The translations under genes were made by a program, and so were the position numbers. Below, in pieces: positions 1-7,021 of a stretch of 22,428 bases of DNA. The stretch spans positions 1-22,428 of IMG/VR virus record IMGVR_UViG_3300025137_000327, one strand, 5' to 3'. The notes under the pieces are model-generated. The model searched no databases, had not been told where the DNA came from, and saw nothing but the letters and a program-made list of their open reading frames with translations. How positions within the stretch are numbered: the stretch's first letter is position 1; every line of letters starts with the position of its first letter. The DNA is from a virus.

Positions 1-221
1 TAAACCTGAGGTTGGATCTGTTTCCCAGAGCCTCTTCATTTTTGCATTTACATCAAGGGATTCACCTGTCGCTGTTAAGCCGCATTTCCCTGCTCACTGG
101 TTTCGATGCTATGTGTGCCTGATTTGAGATTTGTTTGCCTGGTGGAAGGATACGGTTTCCCCTCACTTGTATATACGACAGATTATTTACACGGTCAACT
201 TTTCTGGATTTAAATACCACA
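1..221. other. Left-edge segment without a convincing gene
   Basis: The first ~135 bases look less AT-rich than the rest of the window by eye. The plus strand has no good start here. On the minus strand a frame is open from the left edge to a TGA at 94-96; its only ATG, read from 39 down, would give 13 residues (MKRLWETDPTSGL) before the edge. There is no clear Shine-Dalgarno in front of it, so it could be the N-terminus of a leftward gene or chance. A TTTAAATAC stretch at 209-217 lies just before the next gene and loosely resembles an AT-rich phage promoter. No tRNA cloverleaf was recognised. Confidence 0.3.
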
Positions 222-641
222 ATGACATGGCTCTACCAAGATCAACCTGTAACAGAATTACCAAGCGATTGTGTGGGTTTTGTTTATGAAATTGTCTGCC
301 TTGAGAACCAACGCAAGTACATAGGCAAGAAACTATCCAAATTCAAAACCTTACGCTACAAAATGCATACGCAAAAAAACGGAAAAAAAATACGCAAAAG
401 AATTCGCGGCGCTGTAGACAGCGATTGGAGAGATTACTATGGTAGCAGTGATGCTTTACATGCAGACATTAAACGTTTTGGAAAAGATAGGTTTCAAAGA
501 CATATTATAAAGTACTGTAAAAATAAAGCAGAATGCAGTTATTGGGAGGCACACGAGCAATTTGCAAAAGGTGTGTTGTTGTCTGAACAATACTACAACG
601 GACACATCCGTGTTAGGGTACACGGTAAAGGTGTAAAATGA
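222..641 (+). CDS. GIY-YIG-type endonuclease-like protein
   Basis: This 139-aa protein appears to belong to the GIY-YIG nuclease superfamily, whose members cut DNA and include Seg-type homing endonucleases and junction or repair nucleases. Seen: the first motif as GFVY (residues 19-22), the second as YIGKK (33-37), a YYGSS segment (72-76), a Glu in YWEAHEQ (E109) that fits the metal-binding glutamate, and a YYN (124-126) near the end as in many family members. The region from 40 to 65 is very lysine/arginine-rich, suiting DNA contact. I chose ATG 222 because the homologous-looking protein begins MTWLY; an upstream ATG at 135 would add 29 residues with no family resemblance. The stop overlaps the next start as ATGA. 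Similar small proteins are, from memory, common in marine T4-like phages. Whether it is a homing enzyme or a housekeeping nuclease cannot be told. Confidence 0.72.
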   Translation: MTWLYQDQPVTELPSDCVGFVYEIVCLENQRKYIGKKLSKFKTLRYKMHTQKNGKKIRKRIRGAVDSDWRDYYGSSDALHADIKRFGKDRFQRHIIKYCKNKAECSYWEAHEQFAKGVLLSEQYYNGHIRVRVHGKGVK

Positions 642-1510
642 TTCCAATAAATGGCTACACTACATTTCATCCATTGAAACACTGCATAGTTGGTAGAGGA
701 CACAGTCCTGCGAGCGTACCAGAGACCCTAAAGGAAACTATGCACAACACTGAGGAAGACATACAGAATTTAATTCAAGTGTTAGAGTCAATGGGAGTAA
801 ATTGTGTAAGGCCAGAAGCAAGCACGGAGCATAAACAAAGACCGCCAATATCTCCTCGTGATTATTTTACAGTGTTGGGACAGCAATTGTTTGTAGGCAA
901 GATTATAGGCGGGTACACAAACATTCTAAAAAACATTGATCGGAAAAATACAAAATGGTTTATGCAAGACGACATATCAAGCGGTAACATAATAAGGTGT
1001 GGAACACAAATTCACTGGGACATTAGTTCAAACGTTTCTAAAAGCACTGAAGAAAAAATGTTACAATGGTTTAACGAAAACAAATACAAAATAAAAATAA
1101 CAAGATACGGCTGGCACATGGACGGAGTTTACAGTATTCTTAAACCAGGAGTTATAGTTGCCACTCGTGACTTGCCCGAGCTTGAAGAAATCTACCCAAA
1201 TTGGGATATACATTATCTTACAGTAGAACACAGTAAGCCATACAATTACGAAGCTATAGATTGGATGAAAAAAACTGGGTACAAGTGGGCAGGAAATTAT
1301 AATGAGAGCAATTACAATGTCAACATATTATCAATTGATGAACAAAACTGTGTAATGACAAAAGAAAATAAAGAGTTATTTTATTTTTTAGAAAAACACA
1401 AAATTAACCCAATAGTGTGTCAATTCAGAGACAAACATTTTTGGGACAACGGCCTTCATTGTATCACCCAAGATCTCTTTAGAGAAGGTATTTTAGAAAA
1501 TTACATCTAA
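638..1510 (+). CDS. Glycine amidinotransferase-like pentein enzyme
   Basis: This 290-aa protein aligns by eye with glycine/inosamine amidinotransferases (pentein fold), which move an amidino group from arginine to an amine acceptor through a cysteine intermediate. Seen: an opening FHPLKHCIVG strand like the family's first strand, PRDYF (73-77), IIRCG (118-122), the core WHMDGVYSILKPG (159-171) with His160 and Asp162, VNILSID (228-234), and the catalytic-type GLHC (272-275) followed by D279 and R282. Cys275 and His160 fit the catalytic pair. The position matching the catalytic Asp of the human enzyme (Asp254) appears to be Asn117. It is shorter than the mature animal enzyme (about 380-390 aa). 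A likely Shine-Dalgarno AAAGGTG lies at 626-632. It starts inside the preceding stop, so the two are probably cotranscribed. Arginine deiminase or dimethylarginine hydrolase activity is possible, but the C-terminal pattern is closest to amidinotransferases. Confidence 0.8.
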   Translation: MIPINGYTTFHPLKHCIVGRGHSPASVPETLKETMHNTEEDIQNLIQVLESMGVNCVRPEASTEHKQRPPISPRDYFTVLGQQLFVGKIIGGYTNILKNIDRKNTKWFMQDDISSGNIIRCGTQIHWDISSNVSKSTEEKMLQWFNENKYKIKITRYGWHMDGVYSILKPGVIVATRDLPELEEIYPNWDIHYLTVEHSKPYNYEAIDWMKKTGYKWAGNYNESNYNVNILSIDEQNCVMTKENKELFYFLEKHKINPIVCQFRDKHFWDNGLHCITQDLFREGILENYI

Positions 1511-1514
1511 AAAA

Positions 1515-1546
1515 AATAAGCCTGCAAGTTTAATTACAGGCTTATT
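1515..1546. terminator. Bidirectional hairpin terminator
   Basis: A perfect 10-bp inverted repeat (AATAAGCCTG at 1515-1524 pairs with CAGGCTTATT at 1537-1546) encloses a 12-nt loop. It sits between the convergent amidinotransferase gene and the minus-strand histone-like gene. The A-run at 1509-1516 reads as a U-tract for leftward transcripts, and the TTATT end gives a weaker one rightward, so it likely serves both genes. Confidence 0.8.
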
Positions 1547-1568
1547 ATGAATTGCAATTCTAAGATTA

Positions 1569-1757
1569 TTACGCGGCTTTTTGTGCGTTTTTAGTTTCTT
1601 GAATTTCTTTTCTTCTTGCTTTTATTAATTTAGATAATTCAGCAAGGGCTTTTCTGGCTCTAGTTGCAGATGCCTTTACACCTTTTTCCACAAACTTAGA
1701 ATTTTCTTCTGAGTAAGTTTGAATTGCTGTCATTATCGATTCGTGTGTTTGTGACAT
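1569..1757 (-). CDS. Histone H1-like (Hc1-type) small basic protein
   Basis: The protein has 62 residues, is rich in Lys, Arg and Ala, and is predicted to be largely helical. The central stretch with KGVKASATRARKALAEL, followed by a KARRKEIQE segment, resembles the bacterial/chlamydial histone H1-like Hc1 family, in which a short acidic-then-basic helix is followed by a basic tail. Such proteins bind DNA non-specifically and compact or organise it; here it might act on phage or host DNA. There is no membrane segment or signal peptide. A good Shine-Dalgarno (AAAGGAA on the minus strand, 1764-1770) lies 6 nt before the ATG. It is the only minus-strand gene in the accessory block, with its own hairpin terminator and a palindrome upstream. 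The family assignment rests on composition and pattern, so moderate confidence; the gene itself is well supported by its ribosome-binding site and terminator. Confidence 0.65.
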   Translation of the reverse strand: MSQTHESIMTAIQTYSEENSKFVEKGVKASATRARKALAELSKLIKARRKEIQETKNAQKAA

Positions 1758-1771
1758 ATTTTATTCCTTTG

Positions 1772-1785
1772 TTATCGTACGATAA
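1772..1785. promoter_or_regulatory. Perfect 14-nt palindrome in a divergent spacer
   Basis: TTATCGTACGATAA is exactly self-complementary and lies in the 39-nt gap between the divergently transcribed histone-like and oxygenase genes. It is immediately followed by TTAATTAA (1786-1793), also palindromic. The position fits an operator or promoter element controlling one or both genes. The arms are too short and AT-rich to be a convincing terminator. No protein that would bind it is identified. Confidence 0.45.
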
Positions 1786-1796
1786 TTAATTAACGT

Positions 1797-2378
1797 ATGT
1801 TCAATGATAACATTAATTTTCTGGTTCAGTCAATAGAAAAAAGTCTGGTAATTGAAAAACATGGCATTTATTACCAAACTTTTCAAAATATTCTACCTGA
1901 AAGTCTGATTCAACGATTACAAAAAATAAATCCAACCAACTGTGTAGTAACAAAACTTGAAAAACAAAAAAATCTAAATCGAGTAAGAGTTGATTATAAA
2001 GAAAATATTTCTAAGGAATTAAATTTAATTTTTAGGTCAACAAAAATTAAAAAAGTGTTGGAAGACAAATATAAAATTAAATTACAAGCAGAAACAGCAG
2101 ACATATGGTTTGATTCTGACGGATATAATCTTTTGCCTCACAGGGACGATAGTAGAATATCATTAGCTCTACAAATTTATTTAGGTAGTGAACAAAGTAT
2201 GCCCGGCACTGTATTGTACTCATCACAAAATGCCAAAACTCCTTTCACTGTTTTTAAATACAAAGAAAATACAGGATACGCTCTTTTAAACAATGCACAC
2301 AGTTGGCACGGTACAGAACATAAACTAGTCGGCAATGCAATAAGAAAAAGCATTTATATAAGATATGCAAGAATTTAG
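1797..2378 (+). CDS. 2-oxoglutarate/Fe(II)-dependent oxygenase-like protein
   Basis: This 193-aa protein has the layout of phage and bacterial 2OG-Fe(II) oxygenases of the prolyl-4-hydroxylase-like group, which hydroxylate an amino-acid, protein or nucleobase substrate using O2 and 2-oxoglutarate. Seen: the HxD metal motif in PHRDD (His115, Asp117), a β-strand ISLALQIYLG after it, the distal His in WHGTEH (His171), and an arginine 12 residues later (Arg183) in the right place to bind the 2OG carboxylate. All four expected ligands are therefore present. The N-terminal ~95 residues form a Lys-rich helical part without recognised motif. The ATG at 1797 has no obvious Shine-Dalgarno, although the frame is well conserved in character from this point. 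The 3' end overlaps the next gene by 14 bases. The substrate is unknown. Confidence 0.8.
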   Translation: MFNDNINFLVQSIEKSLVIEKHGIYYQTFQNILPESLIQRLQKINPTNCVVTKLEKQKNLNRVRVDYKENISKELNLIFRSTKIKKVLEDKYKIKLQAETADIWFDSDGYNLLPHRDDSRISLALQIYLGSEQSMPGTVLYSSQNAKTPFTVFKYKENTGYALLNNAHSWHGTEHKLVGNAIRKSIYIRYARI

Positions 2379-3156
2379 TAAAAAGTTGATACCTATCGAG
2401 GACGAAAAAATTAAAAATCTTAAAAAAAGATTTTTTTCCGATCCACAGAAAATTGTTTCTAGGAATGAGTTTATAGAACAAGCAGACAAGTGGTTTATGT
2501 CAACTCGATTAAATCAATTACACAGTGTAGATCAGTTTGCGCAAAAGGACATTATAATTGGCTGTACACAGTTCATTGAGACCCTAGCACTAAAAAACAA
2601 ATGGAACATTCAAGTATTGCCAAGAGATTATGCTTACTATGCTGTGATGGGCAAACAGCATACAGAGATTGGCAATTTAAAACCGGGTGTGCCATTAATT
2701 GTTTCTATACCAAATTATTATTATGGACACAGGCCCGAGTGGGAGGCAATATTAGAAGAATGCAAAGTAAAAAATATTGATGTACACATTGATTGTGCAT
2801 GGATGACCGTAGCCAAAGGTATAAATTTAGATTTTGGTCATCCCAATATAAAAAGTTTTGGAATGAGCTTATCAAAATACATTGGATCATGGAACAGAAT
2901 AGGCCTTAGATATAGTAAACAAAAATCAATGGACTCAATAACAATGTTCAATACACAGCACAAATACAACGATGCATTAGTGTCATGTGGAAGTTTTATG
3001 ATGGACAACATTCAAAGAGACTACGGATGGAGTACATATGGCGAAAAATATAAAAATATTTGCAAAGATAACAATTTACAAGAAACAAATTTTATTTACG
3101 TGGCAAAAAAAGACAACGAATGTGTCAGTGTGTCTGAACAGTTAATTTCTAAATAA
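2365..3156 (+). CDS. Short PLP-dependent aminotransferase-like protein (fold type I)
   Basis: The 263-aa product resembles the large domain of fold-type I (aspartate aminotransferase-like) PLP enzymes. Seen: a GCTQFIETLAL segment (66-76) at the place of the glycine-rich phosphate-binding turn, SIPNYYYGH (114-122), an Asp in HIDCAW (Asp143) where the family has the residue contacting the pyridine nitrogen, and SLSKYIG (168-174), whose Lys171 fits the Schiff-base lysine, followed by NRIGLR (177-182). Typical members are 350-420 aa; the C-terminal small domain is mostly missing, so this is a minimal or degenerate version. It overlaps the oxygenase gene, suggesting coupled translation, and its last 8 bases overlap the 3' end of the convergent gp46 gene. 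Substrate is unknown; a non-catalytic role cannot be excluded. Confidence 0.6.
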   Translation: MQEFSKKLIPIEDEKIKNLKKRFFSDPQKIVSRNEFIEQADKWFMSTRLNQLHSVDQFAQKDIIIGCTQFIETLALKNKWNIQVLPRDYAYYAVMGKQHTEIGNLKPGVPLIVSIPNYYYGHRPEWEAILEECKVKNIDVHIDCAWMTVAKGINLDFGHPNIKSFGMSLSKYIGSWNRIGLRYSKQKSMDSITMFNTQHKYNDALVSCGSFMMDNIQRDYGWSTYGEKYKNICKDNNLQETNFIYVAKKDNECVSVSEQLISK

Positions 3157-4918
3157 CAATTTCAACATCATTGGCATAATGAGTAAAGCCGTTTTCTTTT
3201 ATAACTTTTAGCACTGAATTTACTCTGCTTACCAATTCGTCTTTGTGGGAAATTAAGAAAATATTTTTGTTCTGTGTTCTAGCCATGTCTTTCAGTACTG
3301 CCATGGAACTTTCAACACCAGATGTGTCCATTCCAGCGTCAATTAATTCGTCAATAAACAGCAAGTTGATCTGTTGGTATAAACCTTCCCAAACATCTCT
3401 AAATGCCCAACTTAAAGAAAGAATTAATCTGTTTCTTTCACCCCTACTTAGGTTATCAAAATCTAGTTCTCTGCCAAGTTCTTCTATGGACACAGTCAAG
3501 TCTGGTCTAAATACTACAGTGTGCGGTAATTTTACTTTTTGCAAATAGTTGGCTAGACGTTGATTCAAGTAAGTTAAGTTTTGTTCTATAATTTTTGTTC
3601 TCAAGAAACTGTCTTTGGCAGTTAATAATTTGTATAAAAACTCTTGGTGTCTATACAAGTCTTCCGATTCATTTACTTTAGTGTAATCAATTTTTTGTAT
3701 AGCACTTTTTGTTAGTTCGTCTATTTGTTCTGCATATGGGTCTTCTTTTGATTCTGTTTGTTCTAGTTGACGTTTTAGATCTTTTACTGTGCCTTTGTGA
3801 TTGTATGCTTCGTCTAGTGTGTCGTAGTACGTGTCTGGTATATTACCTAAATCGCCTATAGTGTCAATGTTCTGTTGTATTTTTACAAGATCACTTTTTA
3901 GTTTATTGCTGTAATCTTCACTTTCGGTCAGGATAGTTTTCAGTTTAGCCACCAAGTGTTCGTGTTTGTCATCATGCAGTTCCTGTTCGCAAGTTGGACA
4001 TTTGGCATCTTTGGCATACTCTATGTCTTTTCTAGTTTTTTCCACATTTGAATCAGCTATAGTAAAACTGTCTTCGTGATATGCTTTTTCTTTTTGCAGG
4101 CTTGCCAGTGCTTTTGAATCGTCGTTGTGTTTTTGTAATTTTTTGTGTGTTTCAAGTTCTGCAGTGATATCTACCTTGTCTAATTCATCAATGGCGCCTT
4201 TAAATTTAACAATGTCCTCATTTTTTTGTCTTTGCCATGCACTGCTTCTTAGTTTTATTGTTTTAATAGATTCACTAATTTTGTCATTGCTTTGTTTAAT
4301 ACTGTCTAATCTGTACTTTTCATTTATTAGTTCTTCTTTAGTGCCACGCATTTGATCTTTTAGGAGATCTGCTTTCTCACTCAATATGGTTATACCTAAC
4401 AGTTGTTCAATAATTTCTCTTTGCTCTGCTTGTTTTGTGGCCAAGAATGGCTGAGTGTATGTGTTCAGTGCAATGATGTTTTTAAACATTGCATGGCTCA
4501 TGCCGATCAACTTGTTTATTTCAGCCTGTGTTTCTCTGTTTTCACCTTGTGCTTCATTGCTTTCTTGTTCAATGTCATTGATGTAAAATTTTAATTTGGC
4601 AGGCTTTCTACCTCTTTCAATTGTGTAAGTTGTGTTATTTTTTTCAAATGTAATACCAACAACCATGTCTTTGTTGTTTGTTTTGTTTACAAGATTGTCT
4701 TTTCTAATTTGTGTTAGTGCATCTCCAAAGAATGCATAACTGATTGCGTTTATTATTGTAGTTTTACCTGTACCATTTCTTGCACCTGCATCATCACCAC
4801 CCAAATCTATGTTCTCTCCTAAAACTAAAACTAGATTTTTGCCTTCAAAGTTTATTGCCTGTGCTTGATTACCCACAGACAAGAAGTTTTTAACTGTAAG
4901 TGTTTTAACTGTTAACAT
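3149..4918 (-). CDS. 46: gp46-like recombination endonuclease subunit (Rad50/SbcC-type ATPase)
   Basis: This 589-aa protein is the SMC-like ATPase partner of gp47. In T4 the gp46/47 complex resects DNA ends for recombination-dependent replication and helps degrade host DNA. Seen: an N-terminal P-loop ARNGTGKTT (about 46-54, with Ala at the usual first Gly), a following ISYAFFGD strand, long coiled coils to either side of a zinc hook CPTC (about 306-309), an ABC signature LSRGERNR (about 489-496), Walker B LLFIDE (about 518-523) and a switch-type ISH near 555. The length is close to T4 gp46 (560 aa). Its start lies 14 bases inside gp47 with no clear Shine-Dalgarno, pointing to translational coupling. 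Confidence 0.95.
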   Translation of the reverse strand: MLTVKTLTVKNFLSVGNQAQAINFEGKNLVLVLGENIDLGGDDAGARNGTGKTTIINAISYAFFGDALTQIRKDNLVNKTNNKDMVVGITFEKNNTTYTIERGRKPAKLKFYINDIEQESNEAQGENRETQAEINKLIGMSHAMFKNIIALNTYTQPFLATKQAEQREIIEQLLGITILSEKADLLKDQMRGTKEELINEKYRLDSIKQSNDKISESIKTIKLRSSAWQRQKNEDIVKFKGAIDELDKVDITAELETHKKLQKHNDDSKALASLQKEKAYHEDSFTIADSNVEKTRKDIEYAKDAKCPTCEQELHDDKHEHLVAKLKTILTESEDYSNKLKSDLVKIQQNIDTIGDLGNIPDTYYDTLDEAYNHKGTVKDLKRQLEQTESKEDPYAEQIDELTKSAIQKIDYTKVNESEDLYRHQEFLYKLLTAKDSFLRTKIIEQNLTYLNQRLANYLQKVKLPHTVVFRPDLTVSIEELGRELDFDNLSRGERNRLILSLSWAFRDVWEGLYQQINLLFIDELIDAGMDTSGVESSMAVLKDMARTQNKNIFLISHKDELVSRVNSVLKVIKENGFTHYANDVEIVI

Positions 4919-5927
4919 CTAAATTACTATAAATTGCCATTAATATTTTTTTGTCGTATGTTTGAGAATCTACGCTTTCTAATTGTTTTACAACAATTTG
5001 ATCTACAGAATCAAACTTTTCAATAGTTGCTGTTGTTTGCTGTGCTTGATCAACTTGTTCAGGAATAAGTTGTAGTTCTCTTAATTTGTATTTGTCTATA
5101 AATGTTTCTCTTATAAAGTTTGCTTCTTCGTATGAAATCTTAATATCTAATGTTACTCTCACATACATTTTTTCTTTTAAAAGACCTTCTGGGTCTGCCA
5201 ACAGGTCACTTATCTTGTAATTTCTATACCTTGGCATATTTGGATAATTGATATATTTTGGTGTACCACCGTGTTCCAATATCATCATGCCTCGTTCATC
5301 ATCGCCAGCATCTGCATAGTTGTGTGGAAAAGCGTTGCCCATATACACAATATTGTTTCTTACTTGTCTTTTGTGAAAGTGTCCTGTAAACACATATTGT
5401 TGGTTTACAAAATGTTCTGCTTTTATTCCACCTACATCTGGCATATCTACCATGGCGTTCATTTTAAAGTAAGGCAATTCAAAGTGTCCAAAAATATACT
5501 TTTGTTTTAATTGAGGAATACGTTTCCATTCATCTTGCACGATCCACGGAATAATTGCAACATCTTCTTCTTCAATCCACTCATTTACTATTTTAATGTT
5601 TGGAATATTTCTTATAAACTCCATAGAGTTTATTTCTCTTTTATCTCTGTAAAACAAATCATGATTGCCCATGATTACGTAAACTTTTTCAAAAGCGGCC
5701 GACAGTCTTTCCATGTTAGAAACTGTGTAGTTCATTGTAGATACGTTTGTTGATGATCTGTGATGGTGCCAGTCGCCTAAGAATATACAAGTTTCACAGC
5801 CCTGAGCTTTGGCCTCTTTTATAAACCAATGAACAAAAGCCTCGCAGTCGTCGTTGTGTACTCTTGAATTGCCTTTCATTCCAAAGTGAATGTCAGTAAA
5901 ACAAGCAACCTTTTTAAACAGTGCCAT
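4905..5927 (-). CDS. 47: gp47-like recombination endonuclease subunit (Mre11/SbcD-type nuclease)
   Basis: The 340-aa product is a calcineurin-like metallophosphoesterase, the nuclease half of the gp46/47 complex. Seen, in order: TDIHFG (Asp12, His14), GDWHHH (Asp52), MGNHD (Asn88, His89), GHFE (His148) and GHFHKRQ (His183, His185), which is the complete set of two-metal ligands of the Mre11 family. The C-terminal third (about 230-340) lacks motifs and would contact gp46. Length matches T4 gp47 (339 aa). It overlaps the upstream sigma gene by 14 bases and the downstream gp46 gene by 14 bases, so the three are almost certainly one transcript. A GAGG lies 10-13 bases before the ATG. Confidence 0.95.
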   Translation of the reverse strand: MALFKKVACFTDIHFGMKGNSRVHNDDCEAFVHWFIKEAKAQGCETCIFLGDWHHHRSSTNVSTMNYTVSNMERLSAAFEKVYVIMGNHDLFYRDKREINSMEFIRNIPNIKIVNEWIEEEDVAIIPWIVQDEWKRIPQLKQKYIFGHFELPYFKMNAMVDMPDVGGIKAEHFVNQQYVFTGHFHKRQVRNNIVYMGNAFPHNYADAGDDERGMMILEHGGTPKYINYPNMPRYRNYKISDLLADPEGLLKEKMYVRVTLDIKISYEEANFIRETFIDKYKLRELQLIPEQVDQAQQTTATIEKFDSVDQIVVKQLESVDSQTYDKKILMAIYSNLDVNS

Positions 5928-6912
5928 TTTTCTTTGCCTCTTCTAATATTTTTTCCTGTATTGCTTTGAGTTTTTCTGTTGGTGTGTCTTTGTACTTTAA
6001 AATAGAGTAGTCCATTTTTCCAGTTTTTTTATAGTGTTTATTGAACAAGGACATTGATGTCTTTGTTGCAACTTTTACTGTAGACTCTGTTTCTTTAATT
6101 TTTTTGTTTTGTTTTGCAATCAATTCGCTCATCTGTCTAGTCATTGATGGCATCATATTATTTTGTTCCATTATGTCGTCTCTAATATTTTGGTTTTTCT
6201 TTTCAATGTTTAATATCCTTGTAAAAGAGTTGGTTATTGCCGCTGTGTAATAAGCAAAAGGATTTTCTGATTTAGATTCATCAAACTGCAACCCTATTTG
6301 ACTTAACTGCATTAACGCTTGCGATTGCATTTCGTCATTATAGGTATAGCCTCTCCAGTTGGATCTTGTGCCATAACGTTCACACAATTTCATATACATC
6401 TTTGCTAACTCAGTTGTAATTTTTCCATGCGTCAAACTAAACTGTCCGTTTTCCATTCCACTAATCCAATGACTTTTTCCTACACACAAAAGTTTTCCTT
6501 TTTTGTCTAATCTGTAATGTTGAAAAGGAGGAAAGTTTACCTTGGTATGTGTGTCAGCAACAGTCTTAGGATTTTTTTTCCTTAGCAAATCTTCAGGTAT
6601 GTGATCAAACGACATCACTCTAAATACAAGATCTGTTTTGTCTATTTTCCTTGGACTTACTTCAAAGTCAGACATTTTTAATTTGTTTTTTCTGCCTGCG
6701 GCCGCTTTAGCAATTTCCCATGCGTCTTGCGATTGTCTTTTTGCTTTGTTTTTTCTTGCCTGTGAAATTGCACTGGCATTAATTTTTTTTACTTCTCTGA
6801 CAATAATGTCATAATCACTGTCTTCTGGATTTATATAGGAGCAAAAAGTGTTTTTGCTTTTGTGAATTTGTTTCAGCAGATCTCTGTTGTTTAAGTAGTT
6901 TACTCTTTTCAT
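5914..6912 (-). CDS. 55: gp55-like late-transcription sigma factor, enlarged
   Basis: The 332-aa protein matches T4 gp55, the sigma factor that recognises the TATAAATA late promoter on host RNA polymerase core with the gp33 and gp45 partners. Seen: an N-terminal VNYLNNRDLLKQI (4-16) equal to the YNYVNNKELLQAI region of T4 gp55, then the core LAKMYMKLCERYG (169-181), GYTYNDEM (188-195), FDESKSENPFAYYT (210-223) and SFTRILNIEKK (229-239), corresponding to sigma region 2. T4 gp55 has 185 residues; here about 120-140 extra residues sit between the N-terminal motif and the core, including a basic segment (50-80) and a HYRL/VGKSHW portion (132-149), plus a longer basic C-terminus. It is the first gene of the minus-strand cassette. 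Its own promoter must lie in 6913-7008; no clear -35/-10 pair was found. Synteny with 46/47 supports the call. Confidence 0.85.
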   Translation of the reverse strand: MKRVNYLNNRDLLKQIHKSKNTFCSYINPEDSDYDIIVREVKKINASAISQARKNKAKRQSQDAWEIAKAAAGRKNKLKMSDFEVSPRKIDKTDLVFRVMSFDHIPEDLLRKKNPKTVADTHTKVNFPPFQHYRLDKKGKLLCVGKSHWISGMENGQFSLTHGKITTELAKMYMKLCERYGTRSNWRGYTYNDEMQSQALMQLSQIGLQFDESKSENPFAYYTAAITNSFTRILNIEKKNQNIRDDIMEQNNMMPSMTRQMSELIAKQNKKIKETESTVKVATKTSMSLFNKHYKKTGKMDYSILKYKDTPTEKLKAIQEKILEEAKKNGTV

Positions 6913-6996
6913 AATTTTCTGTGTTTTTAGTGTAAAATGACCACAAACAGGTCTGTTGAATTGTGCTGTAAAACTGTGCCGTAGTGCTAATTAAAT

Positions 6997-7021
6997 GCGC
7001 CTATAATTGTGCCTATAAATA
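6997..7021 (+). promoter_or_regulatory. T4-type late promoter with tandem 12-bp unit
   Basis: TATAAATA at 7014-7021 equals the T4 late-promoter consensus and lies 23 bases before the ATG of the first baseplate gene. It forms the second of two adjoining 12-bp units, GCGCCTATAATT (6997-7008) and GTGCCTATAAAT (7009-7020), which match at 10 of 12 positions. A gp55-like sigma gene lies directly divergent. Use as a promoter is inferred from motif and position. Confidence 0.65.

Noticed and set aside
209-217. TTTAAATAC as a late promoter
   Set aside because: It deviates from TATAAATA and AT-rich stretches are common here; too weak to call.
135-221. Longer N-terminus for the GIY-YIG protein
   Set aside because: The added 29 residues do not resemble the family; MTWLY at 222 is the natural start.
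1-221. Possible tRNA
   Set aside because: Looked for T-arm and anticodon arms on both strands; no foldable cloverleaf was recognised.
3243-3548. Plus-strand open frame inside the gp46 gene
   Set aside because: It is antisense to the conserved signature and Walker B region of gp46; Cys/Phe/Ser-rich shadow translation.
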